Part shown: piece by piece, positions 26,001 to 38,000 of the stretch
How the letters are laid out: each line of letters opens with the position of its first letter
How positions within the stretch are numbered: the first letter of the stretch is position 1
DNA from: Chinchilla lanigera
Lineage: Eukaryota; Chordata; Mammalia; Rodentia; Chinchillidae
Assembly (NCBI RefSeq): GCF_000276665.1
Contig: NW_004955425.1
Coordinates: 25,838,377 to 25,902,376 of the forward strand
Direction of reading: 5' to 3'
Length of the DNA stretch: 64,000 bases
Translations under genes and position numbers: made by a program
Notes under the pieces: generated by a model
The model's database searches: none
Seen by the model: only the letters and a program-made list of their open reading frames with translations
Told to the model about the DNA's origin: nothing

Positions 26001-29000
26001 TCTCACCCTTTAAAAGTATACAAGTAAGTGGTTGTTACTGTATTCACATAGTTTGTACAGCAGTCACCACTGTGATTTGGGAACCTTGTCATTACTGTGG
26101 AAAACCCTCATATTCATCAGCAGTCCTCCTCCATCTCCTGTACCCGACAGCCCCTGCAATCTACCAGTCTGTTTTCAGTCCAAGTTATTTTTTTTTCTTC
26201 TTGTCACCTTTTTGTGGATAAGAGTTTTTTGTGAATTCTGTGTACAGGTCCTTTGTCTAATACATAATTTGAAAATATTTTTCCATACCATGGGCTTGAT
26301 TCCATTCATTGTCTTGATATCCTTTAAAACATGAAAGGTTTGTTTTTTTTTTTCTTGAGATAGGGTCACTGTATGTAGTGCCTTGAGCTCACTTAAGTAG
26401 CTCATGGCCCCAAACTCAAGGTGATCCTCTTACCTCAGCCTCCTGAGTGCTGGGATTACAGGCATGCACACCATAGTTTTTAATTTTGACAAGGTTCAGT
26501 GTCTCTGGTTTTTCTTTTGTCATTTGAGGTTGTATTGTTGTGTCTTAGGTGACTGCCTAGGACCAGGCGATAAAGTCTTACACCTTGGTTTTCTTCTAGG
26601 AGCTTTACAGTTTTGGTTCTTACATTTAATTTATGATTTAGTTAAGATTGTGTGTGGCTCAAGGAAGGAGCCCAACATCATTCTTTCGAATATGTGAGTA
26701 TTTAGTTGTCCTGGCACCATTCATTGAAAAGACTTTTTTCCCATAAGTTTTGGTGCCTGTCATCAGTTGACTGTAAATATGAGCGAATGTTTTATTTCTG
26801 GACCCTCAGTTCTACTCCATTGACCCTTACATCTGTTCTCATGCACTGTTTCGATTACTGTAGTTTTGTAATTTGAAATTAGGAAGTGTGAGTCTTCCAC
26901 TTTGTTCTTCACCGAAATTGTTTTGGCTGTTCAAGATTCTTTCTGTGTGCATATAATCTTAGAATTGGTTTGTCAGCTAGTCAGTTTTTGCCAAAGGAAA
27001 AAAAAAAATCTAGCTGGGAATTTGAATCTATAGGTCAGTCTGGGAAATACTGAAATTTTAACAGTATTAAGACTGCAGAATCATGAATTTAAGGTTTCTT
27101 TCCATTTATTCAGGTGTTTTTAATTTCTTTAAACAGTTTTTATCATTTTGAATAAATTTTACATGTATTTTAAATTTACTCCTAACCAGTCTATTAAAAA
27201 TGGAATTATTTTTTAATTTCATTTTTTGATTATTCATTGCTGATACATAGAAATACAAATGATTTTTGTATACTGTTTTGATATCCTGTAACTTTGCCAA
27301 ACTTCTTGTTCTAGTAACTTAGAGAATTTGATGAAGTTTAGTATGTATCAGATCATGTCTTCTGTACATACTGTTTTGTGCTTTGCTTCCCCACCTGAAA
27401 GGTGTTTATTCCTTTTTCTTAGCCAGTTCGCTGGAACCTTCAGTGCAGTGTTGAATAGTAGTGGTGAAAGCATACATACCTGATTTGGGCAGAAATATCC
27501 ATTCTTTCTCTGTTAACCGTAAAGTTACCTGTGGGGTTTTTGGGGTGTTGGGGGTTTGTCATATGCCTTTACTTGGCCATCGAGGTGATCAGTGGTTTTT
27601 ATTTTAGTTACATTTCTGTAAACCCTTCCATTCTTGATCTTGGAGTAAGTCTCATACAGAGGTTGCAGGTAGAAATGAGTGGCCATTAGCATTTGGATGA
27701 ATGGCAGAAGTCTTGGGAGTGGCTAAAGAGAACAAGGCCAGAGATGTGACTTTGACAAGTATGAATACCATGGCTACCATGTACAATAGTAGTAAGTTTA
27801 ATTTGATTTAATAAATATGATAAAAACATCATCTACCCAGCAGGCTGTGGTTTTTGCTTTGCTAGCTAATGGTGCTGCCTTTTGCAGCTGTTGATGTGTC
27901 TAAATAATCTCTGGTAACATGAGAAGTTTTTCTCTATTTTATTGCATTTGTATAAGGATTAACTCCTGGAGAATTAAGATATAGGTAAAAGAAGAGGGCC
28001 AGTGTGGTGTTTTTACATAAATATGTACGTGAGAAGTAAATAGTAAAAGAACTGTAAAGTTCATGAATACTTTGTTCTATTAACCATTTTATTTATTTAT
28101 TTATTTATTTATTCATTCAGTACGGTCATCCCTCGCTATATAGTGGTTCACTTATTGCAGCTTCATTGTATTGTGGGTTTTTATTTTTCTATTTTTTTTT
28201 GGTATTGGGAATTGAACTCAGGACCTTGTGCTTGCCAGGCAGGCACTTACATCACTGAGCTATATCCCCAGCCCCTGTATTGTGGGTTTTTAAAAAAATA
28301 TGTCTAATTCTGTATCAAAGAGTTTTTGTGGTATATAGGTATTTATATAATATTTATGATTTTATTGATTTTTGCCTAAAAATTTAAAACAATATAAAAA
28401 TATTAAAAATGTTAATTCAAGCATATTAAAAGAATGTTAAATTGAAATAAAATACAGTATGTATTTTATCAGTGGATGAATACCATACTATACACAATGG
28501 AAATGCCATACACCACTACCACTTGGGCAAGTGTGCCAATGTGAGACACTGCACACTGTTGGCTGATGGAATGGAAGGCGACCAACCATAGCACAGTGTT
28601 CTGTATCCTGAGCACTGATTGGCTCAGTGACTGTAGCATCGGTCTGCTTGCCTGCCCCCCCACCCGCGTGCCCATAGTGTCAGCATCTGAGCATCTCTCC
28701 TTGTCTACTTCACATCGAGTACCCATGTAGAATTTTATGTGTTGTTAAAATTACGTAGGTTTAAGAGTGTAGAAAGTGTTTAAGAGCATATGAAGTGTTT
28801 CTTAAGAGTGTGGGAAAGGTTAATAAGAGAATGGGAAAGGTTTATAGGAGTGTGGGAAGGGTTTATAAAGTCTTAAAATATATATAAATAATAAAATAAA
28901 TATAACGCCCCTACTTCGTGGATTTTCACGTATGGTGGGGGGGTCTCTGGAATGTAACTCCCACGATAGGTGAGGGATCATTGTACTGGAAATTAAACTC

Positions 29001-32000
29001 AGAACCTTACATTTGCCAGGCAATCACTGTGCTGCTGAGCTATATCCCCGACCCCAACCAACCACTTTAATGTTACTCTTAAAGGCAAGAATTTGCCCTT
29101 TCCAAACTAGAAGGAATGTTTTTGTAAAATAAGAAAAAAATTCCGTTTCTGAGAAAGTTCCTTCATATAGTTACAACAGTATTCTTTTGTAAGAAACTTG
29201 AAGCATGCACAATAGTTAATAGATCCTCAGACTTCGTGTTGAGAACTAGAGTGTGATAGTGCTTTCCCTTTTCATTTATTCTTGCTATTTCAGACTTTAA
29301 CTACTATGAATAAAATAATGTCATGATCAGTACTACAAGTCACTATGAGGAAACTCTGATTTCAAAGCATTAAAAGCTGATAATGATCACACTAGCTTGT
29401 TGGTAGGACTACTAACTATATTCAGACAAAAAATTTAGATTCTTAGAAACAGCCTAGCTAAATGTCAGCAAATAAGCCCTGTATATAACAATGTGTATTA
29501 CCTGTTCTACATTTAAATTAACTGATAGTTTTGGAGACTTATAAAAGTCACTGAAATTCTCCAGCTAAATCATAAGTCACAAATAATTCACATTATTTGG
29601 TTGAACTGAAAGTTTTATTGTCACGATCAACTTATAAAATGATATGGTTGGTAAAAGTCAACTTATGAGATGTTTTCTGACATTTTATTTCTTACTTGAA
29701 CTACCGTATTAGAATTATACAAAGTCATGCATAATCTGATTAAAAATAATAGATTTCTAAAAATAATGGAAAGCTGGAAATCCTGCCATGTACTCTCAAT
29801 TTCTAAACTATCCTAAGATACATTAAAGGAGTGAAGACATCTGTTTGGATGATCAGGTCCCAAATATATTTTGTCTTCAATTCATTTTCTTTTTTACACA
29901 AAAAGTTCATTAAAAAGTAGATAAAGTGATTTTCAGCAGTAGATCAATCTTAAACAGAATAGAAGGATGGCCAAAACTCTAAGGCAGCCTGCTTTGGAAT
30001 ATTTACATGATAAGAAATTAAACCTTGCAGGAGAACTTAAATTATCTTAACAAACTATCCTCCCACATAGAGGCTAAAAGTAAAACAGTAACCAGAAGAA
30101 ACCAAATTATCCTCAGTTCATTCACATGTGTATGAAAACATAACAGATCATCAGCAAAAAGGGTCTTGGGTGGGGAGCTGCAGGGTCTGTGTGCTGATAG
30201 CGTCTCCAAGGAAGAGACCCAGGTTAGAGAGCCGGGTGTGATCTGGTGTTGAGTCTTCTCTGGGTCATTGCCTGTACTGGCCTCCACCCATAACCAGCAG
30301 CTCACAGCTGGAGTCACCTGTAGGAGGAGCTCCTTTTCATAGTTTTCAGTTGGCACCAGCAGGTTTGAATTCCCAAGGTGATGGGTCATTGATAGTGACG
30401 GGGGTGGAGGGGGCAGAGGCCCCAGGATTTCTTCTCTCCAGAGTCTGTCCTATATGATCGCCATTCCCCACACCTGGCCCCATGAGTCAGTCACACTAAT
30501 TCAGTGTCCTTTTTGGGTTTGTAAACAGTCCCAAACCCTTGCATGTTTTATTTTTTTTAATTGTAGTAGGTTTTAATGAAAGTTGTATAGACTTTATTCC
30601 TGCGTCATCTCAAGTGCTTCTTTCTTACATTCGCCCTTTTCCATTCTTCCTTGGTGAGGTTTCGCTCTCTGTTCCAGGATCTTTTTGAGGTCATTGTAGG
30701 CGATGCATTCCTTTCTGTAAACCTGGACTACTCTGCCAGTCTGTGACCTTCATAGCTTGCTCCCACAACCTTGACTTCATCATCCTTTTGGATGGGCAGA
30801 ATTCAAACACTGTACTTCTGTCTCAGCTTTTTGCAGAAGGGTGAAGACAACAGTCTTCTGCAGATGTGTGAAGGTGCACTGAGGTGCCTGTTCCATTCTT
30901 TCTTCAGTCAGAAATCACAAAGGGGTTGAACTTCATGTTGGCTGCTGCTGCTTCAGCAGGCTTCTTAAAAGGCGGACGAACATAGCCATACCACTAGAGA
31001 GACGGGTTTAGACACAGGTTCTCCTGTCTAACGTTAAGCACATAGATGAGTTTAGAAATACGTCTACCATAAAATGTTTACTGATGTAGCCATTTCTGAC
31101 AAGATCAGGCACATTCATGGTGGTATTGCCATGACTTAGCCATTTCTAAGACAAATGTTTCTAATTTAGTCCTAATATGGGCCTTAAATTTTTGGAGAAT
31201 GAATTTACTTTTTTACCACCATCAAGTAGATCAAAAAGAAGCTGGGCATGGTGGCTCCTGCCTGTAATCCCAGCAATCAGGAGGCTGAAGCAGGAGAATT
31301 GCTGCAGGTTCGTGGTTAGTGTGGACTACAAAACAAGACTCTGTCTCAAAGATAGATAGAGAGATAGACAGACAGACAGACAAAAAGACAGGTCAATCAG
31401 TTGATCAATTGGTAGAGCCAGTGAGAGAATGAGAGAGGAGAGATTCCCTGAGGGAACAGTGAAGGGAAAAGGTTGAATGTTGGGGTACTAAACTTGGAAT
31501 TATATACTTCAACTATTACAAAATCATCAAATGCTCTGAAATTTTGATAGTTGATGAGTTTCAAAATTGTGTGGCTATAGATCATAATAACTACATATAT
31601 ATTACATATTATACATATTTTACATATATATGTAAATACATGTATTTTAGAAAGTGACTTTTAAAAGTGACTGACCTATATTAGCCAGTACTATTGGCTA
31701 ACAAATTACATGGCTCTTGTTATCACATGTAACATGATATGTAATAACAGCTGGAAAATGTGGGATTTATTCATTACTAAAACATTCTTCTTAATAAAGA
31801 AAAAAAGCAAATGATTTTAGAAAGGCAACTGTTAACTTGTTCACTGAATGTGTATATATTTAATCTTGGGTTTTTGTTCTTATTACTGCAGGAAGTATGT
31901 GTGCTTCGTTTCTTACCCAGAGTTACCAGCTGCCAGTTCTTGATACCATGTTTGTAAGAAAGAAATACCGAGGCAAAGATTTTGGGCTTCATATGCTGGA

Positions 32001-35000
32001 AGACTTTGTTGATTCTTTTACAGAAGATGCACTTGGTTTGCGGTACCCTCTGTCTTCTTTCATGTACACAGGTAAGTGGACCAAGTTGAAAATGTTAAGC
32101 TCACCTCAGTGTCACTTCCAGATTGTTTCTACAGAATTCTGTAAATGTATGTGTTTCAGTATTAAGGAAATAGGAATTTTGGCTCTTTAGGGCATAATTT
32201 TGTAAATGTGTCCTTATCTCACATACATGCTTTGGGGGGTATCCTTTAAAAAAAATAACTAGCTATAATTCACATAGAAGCCAAGTATCCTTCATAGTTA
32301 ACTTTTCAAAGCAATTTGGGGAGAATGATGTTAGCAGAAGGGTCAGTTTCGATAACGTGAAACAGTGGCCTTATTAACTTTTAGAACAACCCCTTTTGAG
32401 AATAAGGTCTGCAATCTCTGCATGCACAGAAATAACCTGTGGTAATTTAAAATACATATACAGAATACAGATTCCTGGGCTCATTCGCAGAAGCTCTGAT
32501 TCTGAGCGTCTGAGTTGGAGCCAGCTGCCTACATTCTCAGCATCTGGCAGGTTATCTGTGTACTTGATCTTGGAGAAAACCTGCTCTGTATACTGGGCTC
32601 TCAGCTTCTGGAACATTCATTTATAATCTCAGTAACCCTGATAGCATGAACCTGGCCACCATAAGTAAGTTGGCCTTTCTTTGGGGCTAATGTTAAGCTC
32701 TTTATTTTGGGAATGAGATTATAAGGAAGAGAATCATCTCGTGGCTGTTGAAGAATGTCCAGAGTTGTAGAAAGATTCAACAATATTAGGTCATTAGTAT
32801 ATATAATTTAGTGGCATAAAAGTGATCAAGGAGAACTACAATTAAAGTTCCTTTGCTTTTATAGTTCACGTGTCTGAGTGTTCACATTTGTGCACTTGTA
32901 AGTGCTAATGCTGGAACATTCTCATCCCCCCAAAGAAACCTTGTATCAGTTAGTCATTCTCTGTTGCCTGTCTTTTTCTGTCCTTTGGCAGGCAGGCACT
33001 GATCTATTTTTTTATCTCTCTGGATTTGCTAATTCTGGACACTTCATATCAATGGGATAATAAGGGTTTCAAGATTCATCCATGGTGTTGCCTGAATTAA
33101 TACTTACATTTTATAGCTGAAAAATATTCCATTGTATGTATATACTACATTTTGTTCCAAAGTTACTGTATTCTTTTACATTCCCTAAGTCACTAACATG
33201 CTAGGCTGGGCTTGAATATATCTCAGTCTCCCAGAGTGCTGGGATTATAGGTGTGTACCACCATGCCAGCTTGTTTTGTGCATTTTTAATTGTAGTCATT
33301 CTTGTGAATATGAAGTAGCATGTTACTATAGTTTTGGTTTGTGTTTAATGTTGAATAACATTTCGTGTATTTTACTGGTCATTTGTGTATTGTTTTTGAA
33401 AAAATGCCTTTCAGAGCCTTTGACCATTTTTAACTTTGGGTTGTCAAAGGTAGCTATGTAAGTTAATAGCAACAAAGTTTTAGACATTGAAATGGTATGA
33501 AGTATAAGGTAGCAAATGCTTATTTACCATTCAGTATGCACCCTCATGATGAATGTATTATTGCCAATAGAACTAAATTCTCCTGTGTATCTGTACCCAA
33601 TTAAACTCTTATGCTCCCTTCCCTGAGATTTGACATTCCCTATTCAGTTTGACATACACTTTTCTCATGCGTTTATTAGAATATGTATATATCCTCTGAC
33701 AGCATATTGTATTGATTTACGTATTTGAAAACTTTTTGTAAATACATGTTCTGCGATTTTGCTTTCTTTATTAATCTTTATGCTCATGAGATTCATGGAT
33801 TCATAAAATCTGTTCATTTTTAATGTTGTTTACTGTTCTACTGTGTGAATATACCATTTGGCAATGTTTTGAAAACCACAGCAGATTTACTTTTGCATTT
33901 GTGTGAAGCTCATACAGCTTTTTCTTGAAGATTTAATTCTGGAAAATAATTTATTTGAGAACATAAAATATAATTCACTATTGATTTCAGTCTAACATAA
34001 GACTTTTTTTCCCTCTGAAAAATCTGTTTTTGTTCTAAGCCCTCCTCCTTTTAATATCAGAATCTGTCCAGGAAACTGGAACCAAATACTGCATGCCCAC
34101 CTCGAATCCTGTTTTCTCTCTAGCGTCTCATGCTGTACGTGAGAGTGGGTGTAAAGTGGATTATCCTGATTGCTGCCTCACTGCATTTGAGGAGGAATGC
34201 AAAGACCTGCACTGCATCCACAGTCCCTTAATACTTTGTCTTTTCTAGGGTTCTAATGAAACTAATTGTATACCAAATTAATATGTACAGGAAAGTAAGT
34301 GCTGATTTCTGTCATCATGTAAAGTCTTAGTGGACTTGAGCTCTTCATTTTTCCTTCAATTAAGATGTGAGGTTCCCTGACAGTATTTTATTGGTATCAT
34401 CTTTAATTTTGTCAAACTCTCTGAATGTGACAGTAATTAAAGGAACATTTGGAGAACAGACATTTTAATAGTCCTGTTTCAGTCTCTGTGGCCTGTCTGT
34501 CACTTTATAGCCCTTCCTGACTGGCCTGGAAGAGTACATTTGAAAGAGTACATTTGAAAGAATACATTTTCATTGTATTTATTTTTTTAATTTAAGTAAT
34601 AATTTCTTGATGTCACATGAGGTTGATGGCCTTCACTTGCTTCTAGTAATATTTGTGGGCATTTTAGGAAAGACTATAGTGTCTTACATAGCAAGCTGTA
34701 AAAAAAAATAGAGATGATTTGTTCATTTCACAAATAGTTAATGAGTACCACATGTGGATGGGTTTGGTCCCTGATTAAAGCAGTTGATAAGCTAAACATC
34801 AAAAGTTGGTTTACACATTACTGTGGTCACATGACGTACATAAGGCCAAGGCTCTCTGAAATTCAGTAATTGTGTAATTTTGTATATTTAACCATGTCTG
34901 TCCCAAAATGGAGACCCTAACTTGTCAAAAATTAAAAAAACAAATATTAAGATAATTACAGATTGAGCATATGTAATCTGGAAATCCAAAATTTGAGATG

Positions 35001-38000
35001 CCAAAGTATGAAGGTTTTTGAATGCTGACATGATGTGATATGAAAAGTTACCAAGTATTCATGAAACTGCATGTACTGAGTTATTAAAAGTACTGTACAA
35101 AATTACTTTCAGGCTATGTGCATAGAGGATTTATTAAATAGAAATGAATTTTGTGTTTACACTTGGATACCATCTTCAGAATATCTCATGTTCAAATACT
35201 CTAGAGACCAAATATCCCTGCCAAATCAGAGTTTCTGATTAAGGGTACTCAATTTGCACCTTAAATTTTACTTTGAGCAATGTGCTAATTGAAATAGCTG
35301 TCAGCCGGGCATGGTGATGCACACCTGTAATATCAGGACTTTGGAGGCAGAGGCAGAGACAAGGAGGATCACTGTGGGTTCAAGGCCAGCCTGGGCTATG
35401 TAGTGAGTTCAAGACCAGCGTCTAACACAGCGAGACCCTGTCTCAAAATACTAAAAAAAGAAAAACAAAAAAAGAAGGAAGGAAAGAAAGAAAGAAAAAG
35501 AAAAAATTGCTGTTTGTAGAAAATGGGGACACAACCTACTTTCTAATAGATTTAAGGGTCAGTAAAACTAGAACATCCATATCCCAAACCTACTACCTTT
35601 ATCTGCCTTATATAGTCTATTTTAAATTTAACAGTACTATTTAATATTTTCATTCATTTTTAGATTTTTATTTTGTTTTTAATATTTACTCTGGTGACAT
35701 TTTGGTATTATTAACAGAATTATTTCTAGGGATTATAGTCACAGAATTCATAAGATATAAAAGGGTTTCAGTGAGCTTTCTCATTTTGTCTTATTTCTGC
35801 TTCTGAGGCAAATAATGTTACGTGGTTTTAGGTAGCATTCTAAGTATACTTGATTGCATGCAACCAAAATAGTGCATATGTATGTATATGTATATGTGAA
35901 TCTGTATATATAAAGCACAAGTGTTATTTATAAATCAAAGCTTCTTTCATTTCACGTCAGTGTGAAAGGGCTTCTTAAGTTTTTCCTCAACATGGTATGG
36001 GCCATTCTTTTTCACACAGTTTGTTATAAATGGGTATACCATAAATATTGATAGAAATTGCTTTTAGTCTGTTCTTTGCCATCAGTTAGGATAGGCTAGT
36101 GTAAAAAGGAAAAGCCCTCTCCCTTCCCCATTCAACACAACACTCTGGCACCAGGCACCAGGTGTAGGGGTGTCCATGACTCAGTTCAGTTCTAACAGAC
36201 TCTCAGGGTGCATTTTGGAAGGGTGTCAGGTGTGGAGCCTCTGTCGCCATGGAGTTGGGGAACACCACCCTCCCAGCTTTAGAATGTGTGTGCCACCCTG
36301 GAAGCTCTCTGAACACCATAGTTCAGGGATTTTTATGAAGCCTTTATCATGTAGTCATAATTGATTATTCACTCCATTTCTAGCCCCTCTCCCTTCTGTA
36401 GTGAATAGGGCTAAAATCTGCAGGTATCTGAGAATCATGGTTTGCTCTTTCTGGTGACCACTGTCCACCAAGAGTTGCCACATTAGAGCAGAAAACACTC
36501 CTACGACCCAGGAAATGTTATGGGATCTAGGAGCTCTGGAACAGAAATCAAAGACCCAATACTAGATACCCCAAAGGCATTAGGATCTCTGTCCTCAGAA
36601 CTGCAGCAGAGACCAAATGTGGGAACAGAAGATTCCCCTAACACTTCCTTTGCTCAGGAAATTCCATTAAAGATTCTGTACCAGGGATCGGAGTCAGAGA
36701 CCAGGATATGAATTTCTTTATATTGCTTGCATCTGTAGTATGCTATGGTTAAAAAAAAAAAATCTCAGTGGCCAAAAATTTCAGAGGTTGATTTCTCCAT
36801 CATGGTCCATATCCATCAGTGCTTACCTTTTGTCTTCCCATTCTAGCACCCCAGCTGACTGAGCAGCTATGGGGTGAATGACCCAGTCAGAGAATGGAAA
36901 TCGTAAGTGCTCTAAGATGTGAATTTGAGCATCTGTATGACGCCGCAGGTGGGAAATTCCACTCCTGGCCTCATTGTCCTGGTCAGAATGCAGGTACACT
37001 AGACAGGCTATATAAGGTCATCCCAAGGCTGTGTGTACAGGGTGCATCTGAAACAAAAGCAAATTTTGTGTTTAGACTTGGATCCATCCCCAAAGTGGCT
37101 CATTATGTATGTGTAAATATTCCAAAATATGAGAAAGTTTGATATCCACAGTACTTCTGTCACAGTGTTTGCATAAGATGTACTCTGCCTGTGCTGTCTA
37201 GAATGCGGCCAGTGACCATGTCCAGCTATAACGGGAGAGTTTCCCTAACTCGGGGGTCCTGTTGCCTATTAAAAACTACTCTCACGGCAGCAGCTCCGGG
37301 GCAGATACTTAAACTCAGGTGATAGATTTAACAAATATTATGCTTTTTCTCATAATTGTTTCAGTGTATATTTAGAAAGAACTAAATATGGGTGGAGCAC
37401 CCTATTCCAAAATCCAGAATGTTCTAAAATCTGCAACTTTTTGAATGGGTTCAGAGCATTTTGGATTTTTGATTAGGCATGCTCAGCTAGGAAAGTCTGC
37501 AAATGATTTCAAATTCTGAAAAAAATTCTAAACTCTGAAACACTTGTGGTCCAAGAATTTTGGATAGGAGGGGATACCCAGCCGATACAGTGTTGTAGAT
37601 ACTGTTGATGTTCTCTTTGATGCCCTCCCTAGTCCCATTCCTCTTTTTCCTTTTCTCCCCAGAGATAGTCACTCTCCTCAAGTTGCTATATATCCTTTCT
37701 GCTCATGGTGTCACATATAAGCATTGTAAAGCATTGTTTAGTGTGTTTCGATTTAAAATTTTTTATTGTGTTAAAATATATACTCATAAAACATTTATAA
37801 TTTCCAGATGAACTACTCAGTGGTATGATGCACAGTCTCATGTATCAATCACCAATACCTGTATCCAGACTTACTTTCGTTGTCCCCTACATGAATGTTC
37901 TGTTACACAATAGCTCCCTTTTCCTTTTCCCCACTCTTTTTGTAACCTTTTTCCTGCTTTGTATCTCGGTATTTTCCTATTCTAGGTACATCAGTTAAAT

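Larger units (their letters stand above)
7512..31891 (+). other. FAM169A: 24.4-kb FAM169A intron
   Basis: This is by far the largest intron in the window. It carries L1 fragments around 19640-22860 and 24080-27500, many SINEs, one Tigger-like transposon, and FABP3 and RPL26 retropseudogenes. Stretches around 8450-9780, 9920-11940, 12980-13990, 14780-15000, 17950-18590, 22870-24050 and 29060-29570 show no feature I can name. No further in-phase conserved exon was found, only one candidate cryptic exon near 14.4 kb. Confidence 0.8.
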
